This document shows positions 1 to 9,046 of a DNA stretch of 64,000 bases, piece by piece. Numbering within the stretch: position 1 is the first letter of the stretch; each line of letters begins with the position of its first letter. The notes beneath the pieces were generated by a model that was not told the origin of the DNA, made no database searches, and was given only the letters and a program-made list of their open reading frames with translations. The DNA lies in NCBI RefSeq assembly GCF_019396325.1, contig NZ_JAHKRO010000002.1, positions 1 to 64,000 on the forward strand. The letters run 5' to 3'. The translations under genes were made by a program, and so were the position numbers. The DNA comes from Nonomuraea ceibae (lineage in GTDB: Bacteria; Actinomycetota; Actinomycetes; Streptosporangiales; Streptosporangiaceae).

Positions 1-3000
1 CCGGCACGGCGGCAGCCGCCGCAGCCGCCCCCGGCCGGGCGTCAGCGCCAGCGCCACGACCAGCAGCGCGAGCGCGCCGCCCGCCGCCAGCCCGGCCCGG
101 TACGGCTCGTCGGGGACGTACGTGAGCGTCACGGTCCCGGAGGTGTACGCGGGCACGAACCAGGCCTGCCGCCAGCCGTCGAGCCGCACCGGCTTGAGCT
201 CGGCGACTCCCAGCGTGGCCTTCCACCCGGCGTTGAAGTTCTCGTTGACGACCAGGTAGGAGTCGGCGGTGACGTCGACCTGGACCACCCGCTCGCCCGC
301 CTCCCAGCTCCGCACGGGCGTCTCGCGCATGCGCTGCGGCCCGGCCCGCCGCGCGTCCTCGTCGAGGCGGCGGACCACGGCGGACTCGACGCGGTAGGAG
401 TCGCCGGGCCGCAGTGCCAGCCTGGTGCGCCCGGCCACCATGAGCAGCCGCTCGCAGGTCTCGAACCGCACCGGCCGCCCGGTGACGACGTCGTGCAGCG
501 TGCCCTCGGTGACCTCGGTGTGGACGGTCCGGCCGTTCACGGTGAAGGTCGGGCCGTAGCCGCACGGCAGCCGCAGCGGGAAGCCGGTCAGCGCGCCGAG
601 CGGGCTGGCGCCGGGGATCGCGATGTCGCTGATCTCGACGGGCCGGCCGCCGGACGCGCCGAACTCCAGCTCGATCTTCCTGGCCGACAGGGCGGGGAAC
701 TCGACGAGCCCGTCCTTGCCGATCCAGCTCTGCCGGACGCCGCCGTCCGCGCGGACCGTCACGCGGAGGGGCGGGGCGCCGAGGTAGGAGTCGGGCGTGG
801 TGACGCGCAGCTCCGTCAGCGTGGTGTGGCGGGCCAGCTCGACGGTGAGCGTCGGCCTGGGGTCGAGCGGGTCGGCGAACCACATGGTTCTCGGGTCGTC
901 GTCGAACGCCCACCGGCCGGCCGCCGCGCCGTGCGCCACGGAGGTGGAGGACGCGGTGACGGTCAGCGCGTCGTCCGGGAGCGCGCTCAGCTTCTCCACG
1001 GCGACGCGGTCGCGCAGCACGGCCCGGCCGGTGACGGTGTAGTCGCCGTCCTTCCTGGTGGTGAAGAGGCGGTCGAAGCCGTGGCCGTCGTCGCCGAGCA
1101 CCTCGTGGCCCTCGGAGCAGCTCCACACCATCGAGCCGCGCAGGCAGCCGGGCACGTCGCCCTGCCTGCTGAGCGCGATCGCGGGCTCCCCCGGCTGCTC
1201 GCCCGGGTCGGGCACGACGATCGAGCGGCCGGCCTGGACGCCGGGGATCGTCAGCTCGGTGATGCCGACGCGGCTGCCCAGCGCGCTCTCCGGCTCGTAG
1301 GCGGTGCGGGTGACGGTGACGCGCACCCTGGAGGTCGGCCCTTCGGGCACGGCCAGCTCCTGCGGCCCTGCGCCGGCCCTGACGTCCTGGCGCAGCTCGC
1401 CGGCGTCGGTCTCGACCACGACCTCGGCGGGCGGCGGCCCGATCGGCGCGGTCTCGAACGCCACCGTGATCGTGTCAAGCCGCCGGGGACCGGCGAGCGC
1501 GACCTCCAGCCACTCGCCGGTCGCGCCCGTCCAGCCGGTGGAGCGCCAGCTCGTGCGCGGGTCGCCGTCGAGCGCGGCGAACGGCTGGTGCCCCGGCTCC
1601 CGTGCCTCGCCGAACGCCGTGACGTCCGACTCCGCCGAGGACGCGCTCACCCCGGCGATCCCGCTGAACCCGGCCGTGGCCAGGTACCGCTCCCAGCCGG
1701 GGTCGAGCAGGTCGGCGGCCGGCGAGCTGCCGCGCCGCTCCTCGTCGGCCGTGAGCGTCGCGCTGGCGTTGCGCCGCAGGTCGGCGTAGGCCACCTCGCG
1801 GCGGCGCAGCGTGTCGGTGAGCACCGACTCGGCGGCGGGCAGCACGCCGTCGTCGTCGTTGAGCAGCACCGGCCGGTCGCCGTCGAGCAGCCCCTCCTCG
1901 GCCAGCGCCAGCACGGCCTCGGGCGCGCCGCCGACGCGCAGCGCCCGGTCGGCGGGGACGGTGCCGACGAGCGGCGCGGCCCCGGCCACCTTGTAGACCT
2001 CGACCGCCGGGTACGGCTGGTCCAGCCAGGAGGCCGCCTGGCCGTGCCTGCCGACGCCCACGCCGGGCCCGAACCTGGCCTCCAGCGAGATGCCGGGCGA
2101 GTCCTCCAGCGCCTGGTGCACGCGGGCCGGCCAGGCGGTGCCGATCGTGGCCCGATCCAGGTCGTTGCGGACCACCAGGTGGCTCACGCCGATGCGGCGC
2201 AGCGTGGCGGCCAGCCCGGCCGAGCCCTTGCCCGACGCCAGGCGGTCGTCGATGGCCGCCATCAGCCGCGACCCGCCCGCCGACCCCCACGGCACGATCG
2301 TGTGCGTGGCCCACCGGGTCCGCGCGAGCGGCTGCAGCGGCTCGTCCAGCGGGCGGCCCCACAGGTACTCGCCGCGTTTGGCCCCCGGCACGGCCAGCAC
2401 CATGCCGTCGCCGGCGTTGCGGCCCAGCCAGGAGACGGCCTGCTTCCAGTAGTCGGGGATCGCGGTGAAGCCGCCCGCCGGGGCGAGTCCCGCGTACAGG
2501 ATGGGCAGGCCCGACAGGGCGACCAGCCCGGCCGCCGCGACGGTCAGGTGCCTGCGCAGGTCCGGCCGTACGAGGGTGATGAGGCCGGCGACGCCGAGGG
2601 CGGCGGGCAGCCGGATCAGCGCGTCGAACTTGTGCAGGTTGCGGAAGGCCGACAGCGGGCCGTCCAGCAGCTCGGCCATGAAGGCGGCGTGCGGGGTGCC
2701 GGGGTGCCCGGTCGTCACGATGATGACCCCCGCCAGCAGGCTGACCAGCAGGAACGTCCGCTCCGGGAAGGCGCGCAGGGCCAGCCCGGCGAAGCCCAGC
2801 GCGGCGACGGCCGAGGTGACGAGGATCAGCCAGGGGACGGTCGACTGCTGGTGGGCGTCCGGCAGCCACACCTGCCCGTCCACGGTGAGGAAGCTGAGCC
2901 AGCTCGACGTCCCGCGCAGCGCGTTGACCAGGGACGTGACGCTGGTCGTCGCGCCCGCCGTCTCGATGTAGGGCAGGAAGGAGAAGATGTAGCGGCCCAG

Positions 3001-3756
3001 CGTGAGCAGCGGCACGGCCCACCACAGCGAGGCGAGCGCGATCAGCGGCAGCCACCAGGCGATCAGCCTGCGTTTGACCGGGCCGCGCCCCCGGGTCAGC
3101 AGGTAGAGCATGGGGACGACGAGGACGGCCAGCTCGGCCACGGCGTTGACGCCGCCGCAGCACAGGAAGGCGAGCGCCGACAGCGCGGCGGCCCGGCGCG
3201 GCGACAGCGCCCTCCGCGCCCCCAGGACCAGCGGGAGCACGATCCACGGCAGCACGGCGCTGGGCAGGAACTCCGAGGAGTTGATGCCGATCAGCGCCTG
3301 CGCGTGCGGCGCGAGCGCGTAGGCGAACCCGGCGACTATCCGCGAGACCGGGCCGCCGATCCGCAGCGCGCGGGCGAGCTGCACGGTGCCGAGGAAGGCG
3401 GTGCACAGCACCAGCGACATCCACAGCCGCTGCACCGTCCAGGCTTCCATGCCCAGGTTGAGGCCGAGCGCGTAGAAGGGGCCCATCGGGAACAGGTAGC
3501 CGTACGCCTGGTTCTGCAGGTGGCCGAAGTAGGCGCCGTCCCACAGGTGCAGGGCCCTGCCGAGGAAGCCGAGCGGGTTGACCGCCATGTCGAGCTTCGT
3601 CTCGGGGATGATCTTCTCGGTCGAGGTGTTGAACGCGATCGCGACCAGCAGGAGGCAGCCGGCCAGCAGGCGCAGCCGGTGCCCGATCCGCTTGTCATAG
3701 CTCTCGGCTTCGGAGTCGGGGAGCTCGTCCCGTCGTCCAGGCGAGGCATGGGTCAC
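1..3756 (-). CDS. aftD: AftD-like alpha-(1->3)-arabinofuranosyltransferase, C-terminus cut by window
   Basis: Very large membrane enzyme of the DUF3367/AftD type, a GT-C arabinofuranosyltransferase that in mycobacteria branches cell-wall arabinan outside the membrane. 1252 codons lie in the window. The GTG start (3754-3756) overlaps the stop of the upstream glycosyltransferase as GTGA, so the two are translationally coupled. The N-terminus has a charged head then a hydrophobic helix, followed by polytopic segments. A central stretch reads FTAIPDYWKQAV with VPGAKRGEYLWGRP, typical of the family. A hydrophobic helix near position 60 suggests that only a short tail is missing. The frame is read from GTG; longer frames on the other strand are shadows. 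The order AftD / small DUF2613 protein matches Mycobacterium. Whether this organism makes arabinan is unknown. Confidence 0.82.
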   Translation of the reverse strand, partial: MTHASPGRRDELPDSEAESYDKRIGHRLRLLAGCLLLVAIAFNTSTEKIIPETKLDMAVNPLGFLGRALHLWDGAYFGHLQNQAYGYLFPMGPFYALGLNLGMEAWTVQRLWMSLVLCTAFLGTVQLARALRIGGPVSRIVAGFAYALAPHAQALIGINSSEFLPSAVLPWIVLPLVLGARRALSPRRAAALSALAFLCCGGVNAVAELAVLVVPMLYLLTRGRGPVKRRLIAWWLPLIALASLWWAVPLLTLGRYIFSFLPYIETAGATTSVTSLVNALRGTSSWLSFLTVDGQVWLPDAHQQSTVPWLILVTSAVAALGFAGLALRAFPERTFLLVSLLAGVIIVTTGHPGTPHAAFMAELLDGPLSAFRNLHKFDALIRLPAALGVAGLITLVRPDLRRHLTVAAAGLVALSGLPILYAGLAPAGGFTAIPDYWKQAVSWLGRNAGDGMVLAVPGAKRGEYLWGRPLDEPLQPLARTRWATHTIVPWGSAGGSRLMAAIDDRLASGKGSAGLAATLRRIGVSHLVVRNDLDRATIGTAWPARVHQALEDSPGISLEARFGPGVGVGRHGQAASWLDQPYPAVEVYKVAGAAPLVGTVPADRALRVGGAPEAVLALAEEGLLDGDRPVLLNDDDGVLPAAESVLTDTLRRREVAYADLRRNASATLTADEERRGSSPAADLLDPGWERYLATAGFSGIAGVSASSAESDVTAFGEAREPGHQPFAALDGDPRTSWRSTGWTGATGEWLEVALAGPRRLDTITVAFETAPIGPPPAEVVVETDAGELRQDVRAGAGPQELAVPEGPTSRVRVTVTRTAYEPESALGSRVGITELTIPGVQAGRSIVVPDPGEQPGEPAIALSRQGDVPGCLRGSMVWSCSEGHEVLGDDGHGFDRLFTTRKDGDYTVTGRAVLRDRVAVEKLSALPDDALTVTASSTSVAHGAAAGRWAFDDDPRTMWFADPLDPRPTLTVELARHTTLTELRVTTPDSYLGAPPLRVTVRADGGVRQSWIGKDGLVEFPALSARKIELEFGASGGRPVEISDIAIPGASPLGALTGFPLRLPCGYGPTFTVNGRTVHTEVTEGTLHDVVTGRPVRFETCERLLMVAGRTRLALRPGDSYRVESAVVRRLDEDARRAGPQRMRETPVRSWEAGERVVQVDVTADSYLVVNENFNAGWKATLGVAELKPVRLDGWRQAWFVPAYTSGTVTLTYVPDEPYRAGLAAGGALALLVVALALTPGRGRLRRLPPCR

Positions 3757-4952
3757 TGATGGGCTCCGCCGCGATCTTGGAGTTCCGCCACGATAAGTTC
3801 AGTCATGTTAGCCCCAGTTCGGGACCAGGTGAACTCCTTTGCCCAGGCCCGACACGCTTTGGACACCTCGGCGCGGCGGCGCGGATCGGCCAGCTCCTTG
3901 AGCGCGCGGGCGGTCACGTCGGCCAGGCTCTCGCCATCCCGCACGAGCCAGCCGGTGACGCCGTGACGCACCGAGTCGCGCAGCCCGGCCACGTCGTAGG
4001 CGACCGTCGGCACGCCGAGGGCCGCCGCCTCGATCACGGTCAGCCCCCAGCCCTCGAACTCCGAGGCCGTCACGTTCAGCGTCGCCCCGGCCAGCAGCGC
4101 GACCTTGCGCGCCTCCGGCACGAACCCGTGCAGCCGGACCCGGTCGCCCAGCCCCCGGGCGGCCACGTGCCCGGCCAGCGGGCCCGACTCCGGGCCGCGC
4201 CCGGCGATGTGCACGGTCAGGCCCGGCCACATCCCCGACAGCTCCCCGGCCAGGTCCACCACCCGATCGATGCGCTTGTGCCCGACCAGCCGGCCCGCGT
4301 ACACGATCACCGGGTCGGGGCCGGGCTCCCGGACCGGCGGCGGCTCGGGGTGCGCGCACCCGTTCGGCACGACGACGATCGGGCCCAGCCAGCGCAGCTT
4401 GCCGACCAGCTCCCGCCGGGACGACTCCGACACCGTGACCGTCATGCAGCGCCGGTAGACGAGCCGGGCGACGGGCCCCTCGACGAAACAGCCGATCACC
4501 GCCAGCCAGCGGGGCAGGAACGCGGCGAACTGCCGGTCGTGCACGTGGTGCACCAGGCACACCACCGGCGTGCGGCGCGGCATCACGAGCGGGGCGAAGA
4601 ACGGGATGCCGTTCATGGAGTCGATCACCGCGTCGAAGCGCCGCCGGTGCAGCAGCAGCCAGAGCGGCACCAGCAGGTAGACCAGGTACGGGTTGCCCAT
4701 CCGGCGCAGCGCGATGCCCTCGCGCGTCTCGGCCCGGCGCTGGCCGCGCTGGCGTCCGGTCACGAACACCACCGAGGCGCCCTGGGTCAGCAGGTGGCGG
4801 CTGACCTGCCAGGCGTACTCCTCCGCGCCGCCCGCGGTCGTCTGCCGGGGCTCGCGGAAGTTGAGCATGGCGATCCGCACCCCGGCGAGCGGCCCCTCGC
4901 CGCGGACGACCGCATGTGCCTGGTCGGCGTGCTCACCGGTGAAGACCACCAT
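3753..4952 (-). CDS. GT4-family glycosyltransferase
   Basis: Predicted cytoplasmic retaining glycosyltransferase with the two-Rossmann GT-B fold. The N-terminal domain carries the glycine-rich acceptor loop QTTAGGAEEYAW. The C-terminal domain carries the nucleotide-sugar signature GRLVGHKRIDRVV and the EFEGWGLTVIEAAALGVP stretch, whose Glu residues normally hold the donor. An in-frame GTG at 4991 would add 13 residues. I prefer the ATG at 4952 or GTG at 4949, because a GAGGAG ribosome site sits just upstream and the conserved fold begins shortly after. The stop overlaps the aftD start by 4 bases, so it probably works in the same envelope glycan pathway. Donor and acceptor cannot be told from sequence. 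Confidence 0.85.
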   Translation of the reverse strand: MVVFTGEHADQAHAVVRGEGPLAGVRIAMLNFREPRQTTAGGAEEYAWQVSRHLLTQGASVVFVTGRQRGQRRAETREGIALRRMGNPYLVYLLVPLWLLLHRRRFDAVIDSMNGIPFFAPLVMPRRTPVVCLVHHVHDRQFAAFLPRWLAVIGCFVEGPVARLVYRRCMTVTVSESSRRELVGKLRWLGPIVVVPNGCAHPEPPPVREPGPDPVIVYAGRLVGHKRIDRVVDLAGELSGMWPGLTVHIAGRGPESGPLAGHVAARGLGDRVRLHGFVPEARKVALLAGATLNVTASEFEGWGLTVIEAAALGVPTVAYDVAGLRDSVRHGVTGWLVRDGESLADVTARALKELADPRRRAEVSKACRAWAKEFTWSRTGANMTELIVAELQDRGGAHQ

Positions 4953-5032
4953 CACTCCTCGACGGCGGGCATGCGGGCATGGCGAAGCCACGCCCGGTGC
5001 TCCGCTGGTAAGGCCTTGTCAGGCGGGAAGGA

Positions 5033-5164
5033 CTACCTGGTGCCGTAGTTGTAGAGCGGCTGGTTCGGCGGGGTCGGGGCCGGCGACGCTACGTTGACCA
5101 CCGCGACCGACGCGCCGACCGCCAGCAGGGCTCCAATGGCCAATGCCGCGAGAATTCGCAACAC
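5033..5164 (-). CDS. DUF2613-like small membrane/secreted protein (43 aa)
   Basis: A micropeptide. GTG start at 5164 with ribosome site GGAGGGAG six bases upstream; stop at 5033. The product has one hydrophobic helix (about residues 2-26, rich in Ala/Leu/Val/Gly), a short Pro-rich stretch (SPAPTPPNQP) and the ending YNYGTR. Actinobacterial DUF2613 proteins share this plan (a signal-like helix and a C-terminal YGxR), and the one in M. tuberculosis lies beside aftD. It starts the glycan block, 81 bases upstream of the glycosyltransferase. Function unknown; its constant place next to aftD suggests an accessory peptide. The family call is from memory of the pattern. Confidence 0.7.
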   Translation of the reverse strand: MLRILAALAIGALLAVGASVAVVNVASPAPTPPNQPLYNYGTR

Positions 5165-5177
5165 AGAGCGCTCCCTC

Positions 5178-5194
5178 CACATCGGTACGATGTG
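5178..5194 (-). promoter_or_regulatory. 5'-leader hairpin before the micropeptide gene
   Basis: A perfect 7-bp inverted repeat, CACATCG / CGATGTG, with a 3-base loop lies directly upstream of the ribosome site of the DUF2613-like gene. It could be a leader stem or a small operator. There is no U-run, so it is not an intrinsic terminator. Confidence 0.35.
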
Positions 5195-5287
5195 TGCCGA
5201 CACTAGAACGTGTTACGGGACGAATCCATAGGTATCGTCAAACCGTGATGTAATAAGTTACCCTCAAGTAAGACGTGAATGAGCCGG

Positions 5288-6769
5288 TCAGCGGCGCCAT
5301 AGCGTCAGCTCCCGGCCCTGGTGCACGGGCGTCCAGCCGCGCCGATCGAAGGGGAACCGGTTCTCGGTCCCGGCCACGAGCACGTACCTGACACCGGCGG
5401 GCGACAGCCTGTTGCGCGGGTCCTCGCCCCGCACCCGCAACCGCCCCCCGTCCGGCAGCCCGACCAGCAGCGTGTCGTCCCGGACCACCCGGCGCGCGAA
5501 CATCTTGGCGGCCGGGTCGAGCGTCACCCGCCCGCCGTTCCAGGCGAACGCCCGGTGCGCGCCCCACGGCAGCGACAGCAGCGCGCCCGGCGCCGGGTCG
5601 GCGTTCACGATCCGCTGCACCGCCCGCCACTCCTGCGGGTACGCCACCGCCTCCAGCCGCCCCGACGCCCCCCACGCGAACGTCGGCAGCACCAGCACCG
5701 GCGCCAGCAGCCCGACCACGGCCGGGGCGCCCGACCGCAGCAGCGAGCCCAGGCCCACGGCCGCCACCAGGACCAGCGGCGCCAGGTACGCCTGGCCGTC
5801 ACGCAGCGGCCCGAACCCCGCCCACGCCCCGATCAGCCACTTCAGCACGCCCGGCGCGAACGCCCCCAGGCACGCGACCCCGAACCCCGCCCCGGCGGCC
5901 ACGGCCAGCCCGCCCCACCACTGCGGCCGTTCCTCCGCGCGCATCCTGGCGTACCCGTACAGACCGGTCAGCGCGAGCGCCAGCCGTCCGGCGGCGAGCC
6001 ACCACGACTCCTGGCCCGGCACCCCGGCCTCGGCGTTCCAGACGCCGCCGAGCGACAGCAGGCTCCCCAGCACCCCGAACGGCCCGTCGGCCCGCGCCGC
6101 GAACGCGTCGACCCCCGCCGGGTCCGTCACCGCGCCCGAGGTCAGCGCGGGCACCAGCCACGGCAGGCTCAGCACGCCGAGCGTCACCCCCGTCACGGCC
6201 GCCCGCCGCCGCGCGACCGCGATCGGCGCCAGCGTCAGCGCGGTCACCAGCATCGCCTGGAACCCGCCCACCGCCGCCGGCACCAGCGCCACGACGAGCC
6301 GCCACCACTGGCGCCACCCTCCGCGCCACCACCCGTGCCCGCGTCCGAGCCACCGCTCGCGCCCGGCGGCGCCCACGGCCCGGACCGCCCAGGGCAGCCC
6401 CGCCACCCCCAGCAGCAGCGCCCACTGGCCGAGCAGGAGCCGCTGGGCCAGGTAGACGTTCCACGCATAGAAGACGGCCGCGACCAGCCGCCCGATCCGG
6501 CGCTCCGGCGGCACCAGCGCCGCCGCGCCGCTCGCCGCCAGCACGAAGATCGCGACCAGCAGCCCCTTCTGGACCAGCTCCCCGGGCAGGACCCGCGACA
6601 GGAGCGCCGCCACGAGATCGCTCGGCACCGCCCGGGGGAACCCTCCGGAGTCGGGCAGCAGCGGCGGATCCGGCACGAACACCAGGTCGTACCGGAGCAC
6701 GAACCCCCACCCGAGCGCCGGCCCCAGCGCCAGCACGGCGAGACCCGCGCCCAGGAGCGCGGGTCCCAT
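5288..6769 (-). CDS. Polytopic membrane protein of the envelope glycan cluster (GT-C-like)
   Basis: About 493 residues. The first two thirds are a chain of hydrophobic segments (for example ALLGAGLAVLALGPALGWGF and VAAVGLGSLL) with short Arg-rich loops; the last ~130 residues are soluble and end in a small domain (LSPAGVRYVLVAGTENRF). The pattern is a membrane body with an extracytoplasmic tail, as in GT-C glycosyltransferases, but I recognise no catalytic motif. An upstream in-frame start at 6853 would overlap the acyl-CoA dehydrogenase; ATG 6769 with GGGGAGG upstream avoids this. It precedes the DUF2613, GT4 and aftD genes on the same strand. A glycan role is inferred from neighbours only. 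Confidence 0.65.
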   Translation of the reverse strand: MGPALLGAGLAVLALGPALGWGFVLRYDLVFVPDPPLLPDSGGFPRAVPSDLVAALLSRVLPGELVQKGLLVAIFVLAASGAAALVPPERRIGRLVAAVFYAWNVYLAQRLLLGQWALLLGVAGLPWAVRAVGAAGRERWLGRGHGWWRGGWRQWWRLVVALVPAAVGGFQAMLVTALTLAPIAVARRRAAVTGVTLGVLSLPWLVPALTSGAVTDPAGVDAFAARADGPFGVLGSLLSLGGVWNAEAGVPGQESWWLAAGRLALALTGLYGYARMRAEERPQWWGGLAVAAGAGFGVACLGAFAPGVLKWLIGAWAGFGPLRDGQAYLAPLVLVAAVGLGSLLRSGAPAVVGLLAPVLVLPTFAWGASGRLEAVAYPQEWRAVQRIVNADPAPGALLSLPWGAHRAFAWNGGRVTLDPAAKMFARRVVRDDTLLVGLPDGGRLRVRGEDPRNRLSPAGVRYVLVAGTENRFPFDRRGWTPVHQGRELTLWRR

Positions 6770-6806
6770 CCGTTCGAGCCTCCCCACGAGGAGGGAGGGT
6801 AGCCGG

Positions 6807-8984
6807 TTACTTGCCGGGCTCGGGATCCCGAGGCAGGCCCAGCATGCGCTCACCGATGATGTTGAGCTGCACCTCGGTCGTGCCGCCGTAGATCGTCATC
6901 GCCCGGGTGGCCAGCACCGCGCGGTTCCAGTAGCCGGCGTCGCCGAGCTTCATGTCGGCCGCCGTCACCGCCTGGGCGCCGAGCAGGCTCACCGCCGCCT
7001 CGGAGACGTGCTGGGCGTGCGAGGTCGACAGCAGCTTGCGCACCGACGCGTCGGCCCCCGGCTCCGACCCGGCGAGCTGCTTGAGCGTCACCCGCAGCGA
7101 CAGCGCGTTGATCGAGTGGCCCTCGCAGATCACCCCGGCCAGCTCGTGCCGCTCGACCGGCGTGAGCTCGCGGCCCAGCCGCCCGGCCAGGCCCAGCAGG
7201 TCCGGCACGGACGCGCCGGTGCCGCCGGAGCCCGACGAGAGCGAGACGCGCTCGTTCGACAGCGTGTTGCGCGCCACCTTCCAGCCGTCGCCGACCTCGC
7301 CCACGACCAGGTCGTCCGGCACGAACACATCGTCCAGGAAGACCTCGTTGAACAGGTTCTCGCCGGTCATCTCCGTCAGCGGGCGCACCGTGACGCCCGG
7401 CGACTTCATGTCCACCAGGAAGTACGTGATGCCCTCGTGCTTGGTGCCCTCCGAGGAGTTGCGGGCGATGCAGATGCCCCACTCGGCGAAGTGCGCGACC
7501 GACGTCCAGATCTTCTGGCCGTTCAGCTTCCAGCCGCCCTCGACCTGCTCGGCCTTCATCTGCAGCGCCGCCAGGTCGGAGCCCGCGCCCGGCTCGGAGA
7601 AGAGCTGGCACCAGATCATCTCGCCGCTGAGCGTCTTGGGCAGGAAGCGCTGCTGCTGCTCCGGCGTGCCGTACGCGGCCACCGACGGCACCACCCAGGC
7701 GCCGATGATCATCGCGGGCAGCCTGACCTTGGCGGCCTTGAGCTCCTGCGCGATCAGCACCTGCTCCAGCGGCGAGGCGCCCCGGCCCCACGGCCTCGGC
7801 AGGTGCGACATGACGAACCCGCGGTCGGCCAGCGCCCGCTTCTGCTCCTGGCCCTCCAGGGCGGCGATCTCCGCGATCTCCGCCCGGATCGCCTCGCGCA
7901 TCGGCTCGGCGTCCTCCGGCAGGTCGATCTCCATCTCCCGCGAGACGCCCTGCAGCGCCAGGTCCGTCACCCGGGCCGCCCACTCGGCCGACGGGCCCAG
8001 CAGGGCGCGCAGGGTGAGCGCGCGGCGGTAGTAGAGGTGGGCGTCGTGCTCGAAGGTGTAGCCGATGCCGCCGAACGTCTGGATCGCGTCCTTGGCGCAC
8101 TGCACGGCGGCGTCCGGGGCCATCACCCCGGCGATCGCGGCCGCGTACTCCAGCTCCTTGCCGGTGGCGCGCGTGGCGTCCCACACGGTGGCGCGGGCCT
8201 GCTCCAGCGCGACCAGCATCCGCGACAGCTTGTGCTTGATGCCCTGGAACTGGCCGATCGGCCTGCCGAACTGGACGCGTACCTTGGCGTAGTCGGCGGC
8301 GGCCGTGACGCACCAGGACGCCACGCCGGCGGCCTCCGCGCCCAGCAGGACGGCGGCCAGGTCGCGCACGTCCGAGCCCGACACGCCCTCCAGCACGCGG
8401 TCGGCGGGCACGCTCACGCCGTCCAGCTCCACCTTCGCCACCGGGCGGGTCAGGTCCAGCGACTTGACCTCGGTCACCGTGGCCGAGGCGGCGTCGAGCG
8501 CCACCCACACCTCGCCGTCGGCCGTCGACACCGGCAGCACCAGCACGTCCGCCAGCGAACCGCCGAGCACCGGCTCGGCCGTGCCGCCGACGACCAGCGT
8601 GCCGTCGTCCGACGGCGTCCCGGTCAGCTGCCCGCCCAGGGCGAGCGCGCCGGTCAGCGTGCCGTCGGCCAGCCCCGGCAGCAGCTCGTGCCGCTTCGAG
8701 GCGTGGATCACCGCGCTCGCCAGCACCGTCGGCACGTACGGGCCGGGCGCCATCCGCTCGGCCAGCGCCTCCACGGCCACGGCGGCCTCCAGCAGGCCGT
8801 AGCCGGAGCCGCCGGCCTCCTCGGGCAGGTGCAGGCCGAGCAGCCCCTGCTCGGCGAGCCCCGGCCAGAACGCGGGCCGCCCCTCGCCTCCGGCGCGCAG
8901 CAGCTCGGCCGGAATGTTCCGCTCGGCCCAGCCGGTCACCGACTCGCGGAGCGCCTCGTGCTCCTCGCTCAACCCGATCGCCAT
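6807..8984 (-). CDS. Double-domain acyl-CoA dehydrogenase (natural fusion)
   Basis: 725 residues, almost twice the normal length. It holds two complete acyl-CoA dehydrogenase folds in tandem, about 1-345 and 350-725. Half one ends with TFGGIGYTFEHDAHLYYRR, where a catalytic-base Glu is expected in FadE-type subunits. Half two has the FAD/substrate region SEPGAGSDLA and KIWTSVAHFAEWG and ends IYGGTTEVQLNIIGERM. In steroid-degrading actinobacteria such enzymes are alpha2-beta2 heterotetramers from two genes; here both subunits seem fused. It would oxidise an acyl-CoA to the enoyl-CoA with FAD in the cytoplasm; the substrate is unknown. A palindromic motif at 9017-9031 sits 33 bases upstream. 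Confidence 0.9.
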   Translation of the reverse strand: MAIGLSEEHEALRESVTGWAERNIPAELLRAGGEGRPAFWPGLAEQGLLGLHLPEEAGGSGYGLLEAAVAVEALAERMAPGPYVPTVLASAVIHASKRHELLPGLADGTLTGALALGGQLTGTPSDDGTLVVGGTAEPVLGGSLADVLVLPVSTADGEVWVALDAASATVTEVKSLDLTRPVAKVELDGVSVPADRVLEGVSGSDVRDLAAVLLGAEAAGVASWCVTAAADYAKVRVQFGRPIGQFQGIKHKLSRMLVALEQARATVWDATRATGKELEYAAAIAGVMAPDAAVQCAKDAIQTFGGIGYTFEHDAHLYYRRALTLRALLGPSAEWAARVTDLALQGVSREMEIDLPEDAEPMREAIRAEIAEIAALEGQEQKRALADRGFVMSHLPRPWGRGASPLEQVLIAQELKAAKVRLPAMIIGAWVVPSVAAYGTPEQQQRFLPKTLSGEMIWCQLFSEPGAGSDLAALQMKAEQVEGGWKLNGQKIWTSVAHFAEWGICIARNSSEGTKHEGITYFLVDMKSPGVTVRPLTEMTGENLFNEVFLDDVFVPDDLVVGEVGDGWKVARNTLSNERVSLSSGSGGTGASVPDLLGLAGRLGRELTPVERHELAGVICEGHSINALSLRVTLKQLAGSEPGADASVRKLLSTSHAQHVSEAAVSLLGAQAVTAADMKLGDAGYWNRAVLATRAMTIYGGTTEVQLNIIGERMLGLPRDPEPGK

Positions 8985-9016
8985 GTGCTCATCCTCCAGG
9001 CAGGTCCCATCGATGC

Positions 9017-9031
9017 CAGAACCATATTCTA
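9017..9031. promoter_or_regulatory. Candidate operator, copy 1 (CAGAAC-N3-ATTCT type)
   Basis: CAGAACCATATTCTA lies 33 bases upstream of the acyl-CoA dehydrogenase. It matches CAGAACTAAATTCTG upstream of the acyl-CoA synthetase (9868-9882) at 12 of 15 positions, and both keep the CAGAA...TTCT dyad. A shared TetR-type repressor is plausible; no regulator gene is adjacent. Confidence 0.4.
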
Positions 9032-9046
9032 GAGGATGCTTCTGGC

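Noticed and set aside
493-3759. A 1088-codon plus-strand frame at the window start
   Set aside because: Shadow of the AftD-like gene, whose own frame runs from GTG 3756 on the minus strand with a coherent membrane-protein sequence.
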